Source of the DNA: Bradyrhizobium sp. 200
GTDB lineage: Bacteria; Pseudomonadota; Alphaproteobacteria; Rhizobiales; Xanthobacteraceae
Direction: 5' to 3'
Assembly (NCBI RefSeq): GCF_023100945.1
Contig: NZ_CP064689.1
Location: forward strand, 7,546,001 to 7,610,000
DNA length: 64,000 bases
The notes below the pieces were generated by a model that was not told the DNA's origin, ran no database searches, and saw nothing but the letters and a program-made list of their open reading frames with translations. Both the position numbers and the translations under genes were made by a program. Each line of letters starts with the position of its first letter. Positions within the stretch are counted from its first letter, which is position 1. Positions 43,848 to 52,727 of the stretch are shown here, in pieces.

Positions 43848-46576
43848 TATGCCGCCTGCCTGGTCTCGGCGGTCTGTTCCTTCAGCGCCGCGATCAGGCC
43901 GGGACGGTCGAACTTGGCGACGTAATCGTGGAAGCCGGCCTGCCGCCCGCGCTCGATCGCCGCCGGCGACACCAGCGAGGACAACGCGATGATCGGCATC
44001 GTGCTCAGATTGTGGTCGGCGCGGATCACTTCGGCGAACTCGAAGCCGTTCATGTCCGGCATCTCGATGTCGGTCAGCACCACATCGAAGGTCTGGCTCG
44101 AGCGCAGCGCGGCGAGGCCCTCCTGCGCGTTGACGGCGACCCGCACCTTGTAGCCGGCGGCCTTCAGCACCGGGGCCAGCATGTTGCGGAAGAAGGCACT
44201 GTCGTCGACCAGCAGCACCGATTGCGCCGTCGATGAAGCCCGCATCTCCTTGCGCGAGAACCAGTCGGCAAACGCCATCGGCAGGAAATGGCCGACGTCG
44301 ATCACCTCGGTGGCCTGGCCCTTGATCACGGCGGAACCCAGAATGCCGTCCTGCTGGCCGGCGACCTCGATGTGCAGCCGCTCCTCGACGATGTCGATGA
44401 TCTCGTCGACCACGAGCCCCATCGAGCGGCCGTCGTCGGCGAACACCAGGATCGGCTGCGAGCCTGTGGTCTGGACGGTGACCCCGTTCATCTGCACCAG
44501 CGGCATCAATTGCTCGCGGTACTGCACCATGTAGCGGCCGTTACTGAGCTCGATCTTGTCGGTGGCGATCTCCTCCAGGCGGGTGACGAGGCCGAGCGGC
44601 ACCGCCTTGGGCTGGCTCGAGCCGGCGCGGAACACCAGCAGCGAGGTGAGCTGTTCGCCGCCGATCGCATGCGCGGCCGAGGCCTCGTCGGCCATCTCAT
44701 GGGCCGAGGAACCGGAGGCGCCGAGCGCTTTCGCAATGCCGTTGGGGTCGATGATCATAATCACGGCGCCGTCGCCCAGAATGGTGTTGCCGGAGAACAT
44801 GTCGATGTGCCGCAGCTTGGTGGACATCGGCTTGACCACGATTTCTTCGGTGTGGAACACGCCGTCGACCACGATGCCAAAAGTCTGGCTGCCGACCTGC
44901 GTGACCACGATGAAGCCGTTCTCGGGATCGCTGGAGGAGCCGTCGTCGATCTTCAAGAGCTTCTTCAGGTGCATCAGCGGCAGCAGCTTGTTGCGCAGCC
45001 GCAAGACCGCGGTGTCCTTGATGCGCTCGATGCGGTGCTCGGAGTTGGCGCGGGCGCGCACCAGCTCGACCACCGACAATTGCGGGATCGCAAAGCGGTC
45101 GCCGGCGGCTTCCACGATCAGCGCCGAGACGATGGCCAGGGTCAGCGGGATCTTGATGGTGACGGAGGAGCCCTCGCCGGCCACGCTCTTGATGTCGATG
45201 GTGCCGCCGATCTGGTCGATATTGGTGCGCACCACGTCCATGCCGACCCCGCGGCCGGAGACCGAGGTGACGGTGGCGGCGGTGGAGAAGCCCGGCGCGA
45301 AGATGAACTTGTGGATCTGGGCTTCGGTCATCTTCTCCAGTTCGGCCTCGCTGACGAGACCGTTCTGGAGCGCCTTGGCCTTGATCCGCTCGGTGTTGAG
45401 GCCGCGGCCATTATCCGCAATGCAGATGATGATGTGGCCGCCCTCGTGATAGGCGGACAGGCGGATGGTGCCCTGCTCGCCCTTGCCCGCGGCGAGCCGC
45501 TCGGCCGGGGTCTCCAGGCCGTGGTCGGCGGAGTTGCGCACCATGTGGGTGAGCGGATCCTTGATCAGGTCGAGCACCTGGCGGTCGAGCTCGGTGTCGG
45601 CGCCGTGCATCTCCAGCTCGATCTGCTTGCCGAGTTCGCCCGAGAGGTCGCGGACGATGCGCGGCAGCTTCTGCCAGGCATTGCCGATCGGCTGCATCCG
45701 CGTCTTCATGACGCCTTCCTGCAGCTCGGCGGTGACGTTCGACAGCCGCTGCAGCGGCACCTTGAACTCGGTGTCCTCGTTGCGGCGGGAGATTTCGAGG
45801 AGCTGGTTGCGGGTCAGCACCAGCTCGGAGACCATGGTCATCAGGTGTTCGAGCGTGTCGACGTTGACGCGGATCGACTGGTTGGCGATCTTGTCGGCTT
45901 CCTGGACGTCGGCCTCGACGGCAGCGGCGCGCTTCACGGGTTTTGCCTTTGCTTCCTTGGCTTCCGGTGCGGGCGCGGCGGATTTGGCAGCGGCGGGCGC
46001 GGGCTTCGGCGCGGGGGCGGCTTCGGTCTCGGTCTCGCGGAAGGCGCGTTCGAGGTCGTCGAGCGAGACTTCGCCGGGACGCAACGGGCGTTCCAGCACC
46101 TGGTCGACCAGCGTGCCCTTGGCAACTTCCTGGGTCACCGCGGGCGCTACCTGCGGCGCGGCCACGACCGGGACCGGCGCGGGCTCAGCTTCGGCATGGT
46201 GGCCGCCTTCGGCCATCGCATGCAGCTTCTCGATCAGGTCTTCGTCGGTGCCCTCGGGTTCGGTCTCGGTGGCCTCGAGGCCGGCGAGGATTTCCTTGAT
46301 GCGGTCGATGCTCGAAAGGATCAGCGTCACGGCCTCGGCCTTGACCGGCATGCCGTCGCGGAATTTGCCCATCAAGGTCTCGCCGGCATGGGCGAGCGCC
46401 TCGAGCCGCGGCAGGCCTAGAAAGCCGCAGGTGCCCTTGATGGTGTGGACTAGGCGGAAGATGTTATCCAGAATCTTCGCATCGGTCGGGTCCTGCTCGA
46501 ACCGCACCAACTGATTGTCGACCGTATCCAGGCTTTCGCTGGTCTCGGTCAAAAACTCCCGCAACAAGTCATCCAT
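43847..46576 (-). CDS. cheA: chemotaxis histidine kinase CheA with C-terminal receiver
   Basis: 909-residue hybrid CheA. Order: HPt domain (about 1-105) with His44 (RLVHTIKGTCGFLG); Ala/Pro-rich linker (about 140-235); dimerisation helices (about 240-305); ATPase (about 310-480, with HMVRNSADHG, DNGRGLN and GRGVGMDVV); two CheW-like domains (about 485-620 and 645-775); receiver (about 785-905, VLTDIEMPDMNGFEF). The fused receiver probably acts as phosphate sink or feedback. The ATG at 46576 begins at MDDLLREF; the open frame upstream has no homology. Confidence 0.95.
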   Translation of the reverse strand: MDDLLREFLTETSESLDTVDNQLVRFEQDPTDAKILDNIFRLVHTIKGTCGFLGLPRLEALAHAGETLMGKFRDGMPVKAEAVTLILSSIDRIKEILAGLEATETEPEGTDEDLIEKLHAMAEGGHHAEAEPAPVPVVAAPQVAPAVTQEVAKGTLVDQVLERPLRPGEVSLDDLERAFRETETEAAPAPKPAPAAAKSAAPAPEAKEAKAKPVKRAAAVEADVQEADKIANQSIRVNVDTLEHLMTMVSELVLTRNQLLEISRRNEDTEFKVPLQRLSNVTAELQEGVMKTRMQPIGNAWQKLPRIVRDLSGELGKQIELEMHGADTELDRQVLDLIKDPLTHMVRNSADHGLETPAERLAAGKGEQGTIRLSAYHEGGHIIICIADNGRGLNTERIKAKALQNGLVSEAELEKMTEAQIHKFIFAPGFSTAATVTSVSGRGVGMDVVRTNIDQIGGTIDIKSVAGEGSSVTIKIPLTLAIVSALIVEAAGDRFAIPQLSVVELVRARANSEHRIERIKDTAVLRLRNKLLPLMHLKKLLKIDDGSSSDPENGFIVVTQVGSQTFGIVVDGVFHTEEIVVKPMSTKLRHIDMFSGNTILGDGAVIMIIDPNGIAKALGASGSSAHEMADEASAAHAIGGEQLTSLLVFRAGSSQPKAVPLGLVTRLEEIATDKIELSNGRYMVQYREQLMPLVQMNGVTVQTTGSQPILVFADDGRSMGLVVDEIIDIVEERLHIEVAGQQDGILGSAVIKGQATEVIDVGHFLPMAFADWFSRKEMRASSTAQSVLLVDDSAFFRNMLAPVLKAAGYKVRVAVNAQEGLAALRSSQTFDVVLTDIEMPDMNGFEFAEVIRADHNLSTMPIIALSSLVSPAAIERGRQAGFHDYVAKFDRPGLIAALKEQTAETRQAA

Positions 46577-46723
46577 GAAACTGGCCTTCGTACGCACCGG
46601 CACGCGACATCGACGCGCCCTACGGAACAAGGCCAGCTTCTATGCAAAGCGTTTAATATTGGTTGAGCAAAAGGAAAAGAACGGGATCAACAAAGAGATA
46701 AGACGCCAGAAATGAATTCTGCC

Positions 46724-46745
46724 GCCTTTTTTCAACGGTTGGTTA
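46724..46745 (-). promoter_or_regulatory. weak CtrA-box-like motif upstream of cheA
   Basis: On the minus strand the sequence reads TTAA-CCAACCG-TTGAA, one mismatch from TTAA-N7-TTAA. It lies about 150 bases upstream of the cheA start codon in the chpT-cheA gap. Such weak matches occur by chance, so confidence is low. Confidence 0.3.
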
Positions 46746-46769
46746 ACCATGTTTGCGCGTTGGCACGCT

Positions 46770-47420
46770 TTAGGCCGCGGTAACGACCACCTTTTCCCCG
46801 TCGGGCGCAAGCGTCACGCTGAGCCCGCAGGCCTGCGCCAGCAGCCGCGTATAGTAAGGCTGCACCGCATGCGCATCGACGGAAGCCGTCGAATTCGCGC
46901 TCAGGAGATCGGCGATGTTCTGCGGCAGACGCGCATTCAGGCCGGCAGAAGTGACGCGAAAGCTCATGGTCTCGCCATCGCCGATCGGATCGATCGTCAG
47001 CGTGCCGCCGCGCGGGATCGTCTGCTGCGCGATGATGAGCATGTTCAACAGCAGCTTGACGCGGTTCTTCGGCAACAAGAGGCGCGGCAAATTCCAGGTG
47101 ATGGTGATCTTGCCGTCCTCGATGTGGCCGCGCGCCATGGTCTGGGCATCGCCGAGATCGATCTGCGCACCCGCCGACCCCGCCGCGCCAAACGCCAGGC
47201 GGCAGAACTGCAATCGCGCGGAAGCGGTCTTGGCGCTCTTGCGGATCAGATCGAGCGCGAAATCGCGGTCTTCGGGCTTCGGGTTGTCGTCAAGCACCTC
47301 AAGCCCATTGACGATGGCGCCAACCGGGCTGATGAGATCATGACAGACGCGCGAACACAGCAGCGCCGCAAGTTCGAGGGTATCGGGAGCCGGACCGGGA
47401 GACGAAGTGCCAGACATCAT
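46770..47420 (-). CDS. chpT: histidine phosphotransferase ChpT
   Basis: 216-residue protein with a DHp-like N-terminal part, LAALLCSRVCHDLISPVGAIVNGLEVLDD, in which His27 is the predicted phosphorylation site, and a degenerate ATPase-like C-terminal domain lacking the N and G boxes. This matches ChpT, which carries phosphate from CckA to CtrA and CpdR. The tandem ATG at 47420/47417 with CAGGAA ahead fixes the start. It lies upstream of cheA on the same strand, 193 bases away. Confidence 0.9.
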   Translation of the reverse strand: MMSGTSSPGPAPDTLELAALLCSRVCHDLISPVGAIVNGLEVLDDNPKPEDRDFALDLIRKSAKTASARLQFCRLAFGAAGSAGAQIDLGDAQTMARGHIEDGKITITWNLPRLLLPKNRVKLLLNMLIIAQQTIPRGGTLTIDPIGDGETMSFRVTSAGLNARLPQNIADLLSANSTASVDAHAVQPYYTRLLAQACGLSVTLAPDGEKVVVTAA

Positions 47421-47568
47421 GGGTTCCTGGAAAGCCGCCGAGTCCCAAGTTCCTTGGCGGACAGTTACGAATCACGCGCGCTTATTGGTTTGATACACTG
47501 CGCAGCCCTGTGCTGCCAGCACGGGGCGGCAATGGTAAGGCAGGACGAACAGCAAATAGGCCCCGCTC

Positions 47569-48402
47569 ATGAATGAGGCACGCCCCATAGTCGATCGCGA
47601 TGCCGCAGCAGAGCTGATCGAACCGCTGACCGATATCGTCATCCGGGCCGGCGCCGCCATCCTTGCCGTCAACCGTTCCGCCATGAAGGTTGACGGCAAG
47701 ACCGACGGATCGCCGGTAACGGAGGCCGACCTGGCGGCCGACCGAATCATCGCCCAAGGCCTGGCCCAGGTGGTGCCCGAAATACCTTCGCTGTCGGAAG
47801 AGCGCGCCCAACAGGCCATGCTGGCCCACAAGGAAAGCTTCTTCCTGATCGACCCGCTCGACGGCACCAAGGAATTCGTCGCCGGCCGCAACGAATTCAC
47901 CGTCAACCTGGCGCTGGTGACCCACGGGACGCCGCTGCTCGGCATCGTCAGCGCGCCCGCGCTCGGGCTGATCTGGCGCGGCATTGTCGGCCGTGGTGCG
48001 GAACGGCTGACGCTTGGCAAGGGCAAGCCGCTGATCGAGCCGATTCGCACCCGCCCTTGCCCGCCGCGCGGCCAGCCGTGGACGGTCGCGGTCAGCCGCT
48101 TGCATGGCGATGCCAGGACCGAAGCCTTCATTGCAGCAAGGCCGGGCGCGGTACGGTGCGAACTCGGCTCGGCGGTCAAGTTCGGCCGGGTGGCCGAAGG
48201 CGAGGTCGATATCTATCCGCGGCTGTCGCCGACTTCGGAATGGGACGTCGCCGCGGGCCATGCGCTCGTTGCGGCCGCCGGCGGCAAGATCACGGATTCA
48301 AGCGGCGCGGCGCTGCAATTTGGCACGGGACGGCAGGGCTTCATCGTTCCGGAGTTCATCGTCTGGGGCGACCCGAAGGCGGCGCCCGCACAGAATTCGT
48401 AG
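47569..48402 (+). CDS. cysQ: 3'(2'),5'-bisphosphate nucleotidase CysQ (inositol monophosphatase family)
   Basis: 277-residue metal-dependent phosphatase. SPVTEADLAADRII, the LSEER motif and DPLDGTKEFVAGRNEFTVNLALV are metal-binding signatures of CysQ, which hydrolyses 3'-phosphoadenosine 5'-phosphate formed in sulfate assimilation. SEWDVAAGHALVAAAGG supplies the third motif. The ATG at 47569 starts a usual-length protein. No sulfur genes are adjacent. Confidence 0.92.
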   Translation: MNEARPIVDRDAAAELIEPLTDIVIRAGAAILAVNRSAMKVDGKTDGSPVTEADLAADRIIAQGLAQVVPEIPSLSEERAQQAMLAHKESFFLIDPLDGTKEFVAGRNEFTVNLALVTHGTPLLGIVSAPALGLIWRGIVGRGAERLTLGKGKPLIEPIRTRPCPPRGQPWTVAVSRLHGDARTEAFIAARPGAVRCELGSAVKFGRVAEGEVDIYPRLSPTSEWDVAAGHALVAAAGGKITDSSGAALQFGTGRQGFIVPEFIVWGDPKAAPAQNS

Positions 48403-48406
48403 CCTT

Positions 48407-48508
48407 GTAGCCCGGGCGAGCGAAGCGACCCCGGGAGCGGTGCCAAACGAATGGAATGAGTGAAGTTGTCACCACTGTTCCCGGAGTCGCTTCGCTCGCC
48501 CGGGCTAC
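48407..48508. repeat. palindromic intergenic repeat (GTAGCCCGGGCGAGCG type)
   Basis: Inverted repeat with arms GTAGCCCGGGCGAGCGAAGC and, complementary, GCTTCGCTCGCCCGGGCTAC, plus CCGGGA/TCCCGG inside and a loop of about 40 bases. It begins 5 bases after the cysQ stop codon and is followed by the 3' end of the convergent YHS gene. Confidence 0.8.
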
Positions 48509-48534
48509 AGCCGCTCGCTACGGCAGTTTGCAAA

Positions 48535-49035
48535 CTACTGCGCGAGCCCCTGCTCCAGCGCGGGCCAGCGCGCGGTGGCGTCTTTCAGGAAACGCGCCGG
48601 CTCGGCGGCGAACGCATCGCGGTTTTCCTCGCGGCCGAACAGATAGAGCCGCTGGCCCGCAACTACCCAAAAGCGCGGATTGCCCGCATAGGTTACCCCT
48701 CGTCCCAGATCGACCGGATCGTAGCCGCCGAACTGGGGCCCGTAGATTTCCGGATGCGCGACGAAGGAGGCGCGATTGCCCTCGTTGCGGAAACGCCAGA
48801 CGGCGCCGGCTCCGCGGGCTTCGAAGTCGGGCAACCCTTGAAGCGCCATGGATTCGGTGAAATAGGCGACGGGATCGAAGCCTGCGATAGCGAGGCCGGA
48901 ATAGCGGTTCACCACCACCCGCTCCGTGGTCGAGGCCCACGCGGCAGAATCAAGGCCACCAAAAAACCCCGCCAATAAGGCAAAAAGGGCTATTCCGGGG
49001 CGTGAACCGTATCTTTCCTGCCGTTGTGCCGTCAT
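48535..49035 (-). CDS. YHS domain-containing exported protein
   Basis: 166-residue protein. A hydrophobic leader (about 12-33, IALFALLAGFFGGLDSAAWA) is followed by a YHS-like domain: GLAIAGFDPVAYFTE, VWRFRNEGNRASFVAHPEIYGPQFGGYDPV and FWVVAGQRLYLFGREENRDAF. YHS domains are linked to metal binding or transport; here the key histidine/cysteine pattern is changed. The start is uncertain between ATGs at 49035 and 49053. Single gene, divergent from the DUF1134 gene. Confidence 0.82.
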   Translation of the reverse strand: MTAQRQERYGSRPGIALFALLAGFFGGLDSAAWASTTERVVVNRYSGLAIAGFDPVAYFTESMALQGLPDFEARGAGAVWRFRNEGNRASFVAHPEIYGPQFGGYDPVDLGRGVTYAGNPRFWVVAGQRLYLFGREENRDAFAAEPARFLKDATARWPALEQGLAQ

Positions 49036-49147
49036 AGTTGATGCCGATAACATTGCGAGTCGAGGGGACACTGGACGCAACCTAGAGCCATGCTTGTTGG
49101 CGTCAGGTTAAGGCGGCGGCCAGAATTTCGATGCCAGGGGTTCTTTC

Positions 49148-49777
49148 ATGACGTTTGCTTCACGCCTTGCCGCGGTGACGTTTGCCGCGCTGATGTGCTG
49201 GACCGTGCAGGCTTCCGCGCAGCAGCCGCAGCAGGCACCATATCCGCAGCAGCAGCCGGCACCCTATCCGCCGCCGCAGCGCCAGCCGGGGCCCGAGACC
49301 TTTGGGCCCGACGAACTCGTTTCGGCCGGGCACAAGTTCTTCGGCAATGTCTCGCGCGGGCTGGCGTCCGTCATCGAGCGGGCGGTCAGCCAATGGGGCC
49401 TGCCCAACGGCTATGTGCTCGGCGAAGAAGGCTCGGGCGCTTTTGTGGCGGGCCTGCGGTATGGCGAAGGCACGCTCTACACCAAGAACGCCGGCGACTT
49501 GCGGGTCTACTGGCAGGGGCCGTCGGTCGGCTTCGACTGGGGCGGCGACGGCGCACGCACCATGACGCTGGTCTACAACCTGCCCGCGACCAATGCGATC
49601 TATCAGCGCTTCGTCGGCATCGACGGCTCGGCCTATATCGTCGGCGGCTTCGGCATGACCGCGCTGACCGCCAACAACATCGTGCTGGTGCCGATCCGCT
49701 CCGGCATCGGCCTGCGGCTCGGCGCCAATGTCGGCTACCTCAAATATACCCCGCGCGCGACCTGGAACCCATTCTGA
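49148..49777 (+). CDS. eipA: DUF1134 family envelope protein (EipA-type)
   Basis: 209-residue exported protein with a signal peptide (about 1-24, ASA-QQ) and a Gln/Pro-rich linker (about 25-50), then DUF1134 with GYVLGEEGSGAFVAGLRYGEGTLYTK, SVGFDWGGDGARTMTLVYNLP and RSGIGLRLGANVGYLKYTPRATWNPF as shorter blocks. EipA of Brucella belongs to this family, is needed for envelope integrity and is transcribed under CtrA control. Upstream here I find only one TTAA half-site (49108), so direct CtrA control is not supported by sequence. Confidence 0.85.
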   Translation: MTFASRLAAVTFAALMCWTVQASAQQPQQAPYPQQQPAPYPPPQRQPGPETFGPDELVSAGHKFFGNVSRGLASVIERAVSQWGLPNGYVLGEEGSGAFVAGLRYGEGTLYTKNAGDLRVYWQGPSVGFDWGGDGARTMTLVYNLPATNAIYQRFVGIDGSAYIVGGFGMTALTANNIVLVPIRSGIGLRLGANVGYLKYTPRATWNPF

Positions 49778-49903
49778 GTCACTCTTCAAGCATAGGCGCG
49801 CGTCCCCAGGCGGATTCAGGTTAACGCGGCAATGGGCTGGCGTTGCCCCGGCCCGGCGTGGCAATGTGATTAACGAATCCCTGTCTGTGCGGAGTGACCA
49901 TCC

Positions 49904-51184
49904 ATGATCGAGCCGATCATGTATCTGGCGATCGGTTTTCTGGTCTCCATGCTGTTCGGTCTGATGATCGTGCCGCTGGTGCATAACCGCGCGGTGCGGC
50001 TGACGACGCGGCGGCTCGAGGCGGCAACCCCGCTGTCGATGGCCGAGATCCAGGCCGACAAGGACCAGTTGCGCGCGGAATTCGCGATGTCGGCGCGGCG
50101 GCTCGAAATGAGCGTCGAGCAGCTCAAGAACAAGACCACCAGCCAGCTCGCCGAACTCGGCAAGAAGAGCGATGCGATCAACCGCATGAAGATCGAGCTC
50201 GGCGAAAAGAACGCCACGATCTTCTCGCTCGAAGCGCGCGAGAAGGCGATGAAGGAGCAGCTCCGCGCCACCGAAGAGGAATTCGCGGCCAAGACCGAAC
50301 TGTTGCGCAACGCCGAACAGGCGCTGACCGACAAGCAGGCCGAACTCGGCAGGATCAATCACGAATTGAACGACCGTTCGATGATGGCGGACAGCCGACA
50401 GGTCGAGTTGGTCACGGTGCGCACGCAGATCGAGGAGCTGAAGAGCCGCGTCGGCGATGCCGAAAAGGAATTTTCGACGACGCAGGCCCGCCTCACGCAG
50501 GAGCGCGCCGATTCCGAGCACGCGACCCGCGAACTGACGGAAGCGCGCAGCCGCGTCGAAAACCTGAGCCAGCGCGTCACCGATCTCGACCGGCAATTGA
50601 TCGTGCAGGTCAAGGAAGCCGAGATGCTCGGCAACCGCGTCAACGACCTCGAAGCGCGGCTGGCGACGCAGGGCAAGATCCTCGCCGAGCGCGAATACGA
50701 AAACAATCAGCTCAGGCAGGCGAACGAAAGCGCCGAACGCGCCGCGCGCGAACTGCGCGAGGAGATCGCGGCGATGAACGGCGGCAAGTCGCCGGTCGTC
50801 GAGAAACTGCGCAGCGAGAAGGCGGCGGTAGAAGAACAGCTTCGTGTCGCCCGCGACGAGCGCGCCAAACTGCAGCGTGACATCAACGCGATCCAGCAGC
50901 AGGCCGAAAGCTCCTGGGCCACCGAGCGGATGGAAAACGCATTGCTGCGCGAGCGCATCAACGACATCGCCGCCGAGGTGGCGAAACTCGCCATGCAGCT
51001 CGAGGGACCGAATTCGGCGATCGAGGCCATGCTGGCCGCGGAACCGGCCGTGCCGAAAACCCCGGCCAAGCCCGCCAACGACGTTGCAGGCACGGCAGCC
51101 GTCTCGGAAGGCGGCGGGACGCTCGCCGAACGCATCCGCGCGCTGCAGTCGCACGCCTCCCGCGCCCGCCAGCAGGGGGCGTAA
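49904..51184 (+). CDS. membrane-anchored coiled-coil protein
   Basis: 426-residue protein with one N-terminal membrane helix (about 5-25, IMYLAIGFLVSMLFGLMIVPL), a conserved juxtamembrane stretch (HNRAVRLTTRRLEAATPLSMAEIQADKDQLRAEFA), and a coiled coil from about 55 to 345 rich in Glu, Arg, Gln and Lys. The C-terminus is Ala/Pro-rich and ends with LAERIRALQSHASRARQQ. Most of it should lie in the cytoplasm. The family is conserved in Bradyrhizobium-like organisms; function unknown. Confidence 0.85.
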   Translation: MIEPIMYLAIGFLVSMLFGLMIVPLVHNRAVRLTTRRLEAATPLSMAEIQADKDQLRAEFAMSARRLEMSVEQLKNKTTSQLAELGKKSDAINRMKIELGEKNATIFSLEAREKAMKEQLRATEEEFAAKTELLRNAEQALTDKQAELGRINHELNDRSMMADSRQVELVTVRTQIEELKSRVGDAEKEFSTTQARLTQERADSEHATRELTEARSRVENLSQRVTDLDRQLIVQVKEAEMLGNRVNDLEARLATQGKILAEREYENNQLRQANESAERAARELREEIAAMNGGKSPVVEKLRSEKAAVEEQLRVARDERAKLQRDINAIQQQAESSWATERMENALLRERINDIAAEVAKLAMQLEGPNSAIEAMLAAEPAVPKTPAKPANDVAGTAAVSEGGGTLAERIRALQSHASRARQQGA

Positions 51185-51300
51185 TTCCCTCGACTTCGCG
51201 CGAAAACGCGACGTTACGGCCCGACTGATCGCTTGACACTAGGGGTCCGTACTTCGTAAATCGCGGGCTCTGACGGGGCTTATTATTCGCCCCAAATCCC

Positions 51301-51375
51301 GGACGCATAGCTCAGCGGGAGAGCGTTCCCTTCACACGGGAGAGGTCCAAGGTTCGATCCCTTGTGCGTCCACCA
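51301..51375 (+). tRNA. tRNA-Val (anticodon CAC)
   Basis: 75-base tRNA including an encoded CCA. Acceptor arms GGACGCA (51301-51307) and TGCGTCC (51365-51371) pair fully; D-arm CTCAGCGGGAGAG; anticodon arm TTCCC-TTCACAC-GGGAG with CAC in the loop; T-arm with GGTTCGATCC. CAC reads GTG valine codons. No second copy of its 3' end is seen in the window. Confidence 0.96.
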
Positions 51376-52351
51376 TTGCCCTTTGTATTCAAGGACATAG
51401 TGGATCAATTCCCTAGGATGTGCCCCATAAGAGACGGGGCACAATAGGGGCACCTCGCTTCGGCGCGCGCGCCAAAAATCGCTCCCCTCCCCCGCCGCGA
51501 TCCCGACGCCAATCAAGAAACTTGGCTGATCCATTACGACAACATCCGTGTCGAACATCCTAATGCGATAACGAGGTGTAGGCACACGTTCGAATGGTGC
51601 GGGTGCGCCAAGAACGTCAATGCGCGCTCTCGATTGTCTGCTGACAATCAAAAGCCATGCTCACCGTAGAACCACAAGACTCGAACAACGCAGGCGCACG
51701 ATCCGTTCGACGCCGGAGCACTTGCGCGCCACGATAAGATCGGCAGTCGAAGTAGATCAACTGCACAACGCAATCCGACTGATAGGTTCAAATCGAGGAC
51801 CTGCAACCATCTCAAATTGCTATTTGAGGCAGCGGCCTGAACGGATCGGTCGGCCGATCCGTGGGCAACATGAGAACCGAAACGCAGCGACGAACTATGT
51901 TTGTGGATATCGATGGAGGGTCGGGATCGTCCTGCGAACCCAGCGTCCCGAACGCAGTGACTGTCTTATAAGTTGTTGATTTTTCTTACTGCGGCGCCGT
52001 TTCCGCCACGTTTTGTTCACGGTCGTTTCGCTCAATTCGTTGCGATTTCGTTGCGGCGTTCCCAGGGAGAACGGTAGCCTGCCCTAGTCCCAAGATCGTG
52101 CCTCAACGGACCTAGTCTAGGATGCATCGTTCGACAGTTTGGCAGACCCGCTGCTCGGCAGGTTAGACCAGAACTTTAGATCGCTAGTTAGAGGTCGGTT
52201 GCCAAATCAGGCCGCATAAGCTCGCGGCTCTGCGTGTGGTTGCATTTCAGCTTGATGGAAGCTGGAATTCCCCTGTCGTCTCACCCCGTTCGCTGCGATT
52301 TCGTTACGGCGCGGTCGAGAAGAACGGCGCTCGCCGCAACGATGCTTTGCT
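51376..52351. other. gene-poor region downstream of tRNA-Val, 976 bases
   Basis: No convincing gene is visible. GC content drops below the flanks between about 51.6 and 52.3 kb, and frames are short with compositions unlike real proteins. An imperfect direct repeat of about 39 bases lies at 52036-52074 and 52289-52327 (shared GCGATTTCGTT.CGGCG). The position behind a tRNA gene suggests a scar of an integrated element, though no integrase is recognisable. Confidence 0.5.
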
Positions 52352-52717
52352 TCAAACGCCGCTTTCGCGATGACGTAGACTCCGCGCTATCCACTCCCGC
52401 GCAGCGATAAGAAGCTGTTCCAGGAAATCTGGATCGGCATGTGGCACGAAGCGATCAAATAACTCGATCGTAACGGTCTTAAAGAGTCCGGCTTGCGTAT
52501 ACGGCTCGCCGGCGAGAAACGCCTCGACTTGCTCGCTGCTCTCATGGCGCAGCACCAGGAACATTCCCTCCACGGTCGCGCCGTCGGCCGACATGAGGGC
52601 ACCACCCTGCTCCAGCCACCGGCGGTTTGCCATCATATACTCGATATGCACGTCCCGTATCGGCAGCCGATCCTCGGCGCCGCCGGTCCGGTACAGGCAT
52701 CTCACGATCGTCAGCAT
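52352..52717 (-). CDS. YciI-like family protein
   Basis: 121-residue protein with a dimeric ferredoxin-like fold of the YciI/EthD group. It reads IVRCLYRTGGAEDRLPIRDVHIEYMM, ALMSADGATVEGMFLVLRHESSEQVEAFLAG, and EPYTQAGLFKTVTIELFDRF, the last with the typical DPY..AGL..V pattern. It is 10 bases downstream of the indolepyruvate oxidoreductase gene and so the last gene of the operon. YciI-like proteins include enzymes acting on small aromatic or acyl compounds. Confidence 0.8.
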   Translation of the reverse strand: MLTIVRCLYRTGGAEDRLPIRDVHIEYMMANRRWLEQGGALMSADGATVEGMFLVLRHESSEQVEAFLAGEPYTQAGLFKTVTIELFDRFVPHADPDFLEQLLIAAREWIARSLRHRESGV

Positions 52718-52727
52718 GACAAGGACC

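Noticed and set aside
44288..46420. Long open frame (about 710 codons) on the plus strand opposite cheA
   Set aside because: It is a mirror of the high-GC cheA codon pattern; its translation is rich in His, Asp, Gly and Leu repeats with no domain, while the minus strand encodes an unmistakable CheA.
49160..51154. Open frame of about 660 codons on the minus strand opposite eipA and the coiled-coil gene
   Set aside because: Composition is Arg/Ala/Leu-rich without motifs, and both plus-strand genes have clear features.
51283..51651. Minus-strand open frame overlapping the tRNA-Val gene
   Set aside because: Its C-terminal third is just the antisense of the tRNA and the rest shows no family features or ribosome site.
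51301..52351. Integration att site pair for tRNA-Val
   Set aside because: No second copy of the tRNA 3' end is visible in the window, so an att pair cannot be claimed; only the gene-poor region is reported.
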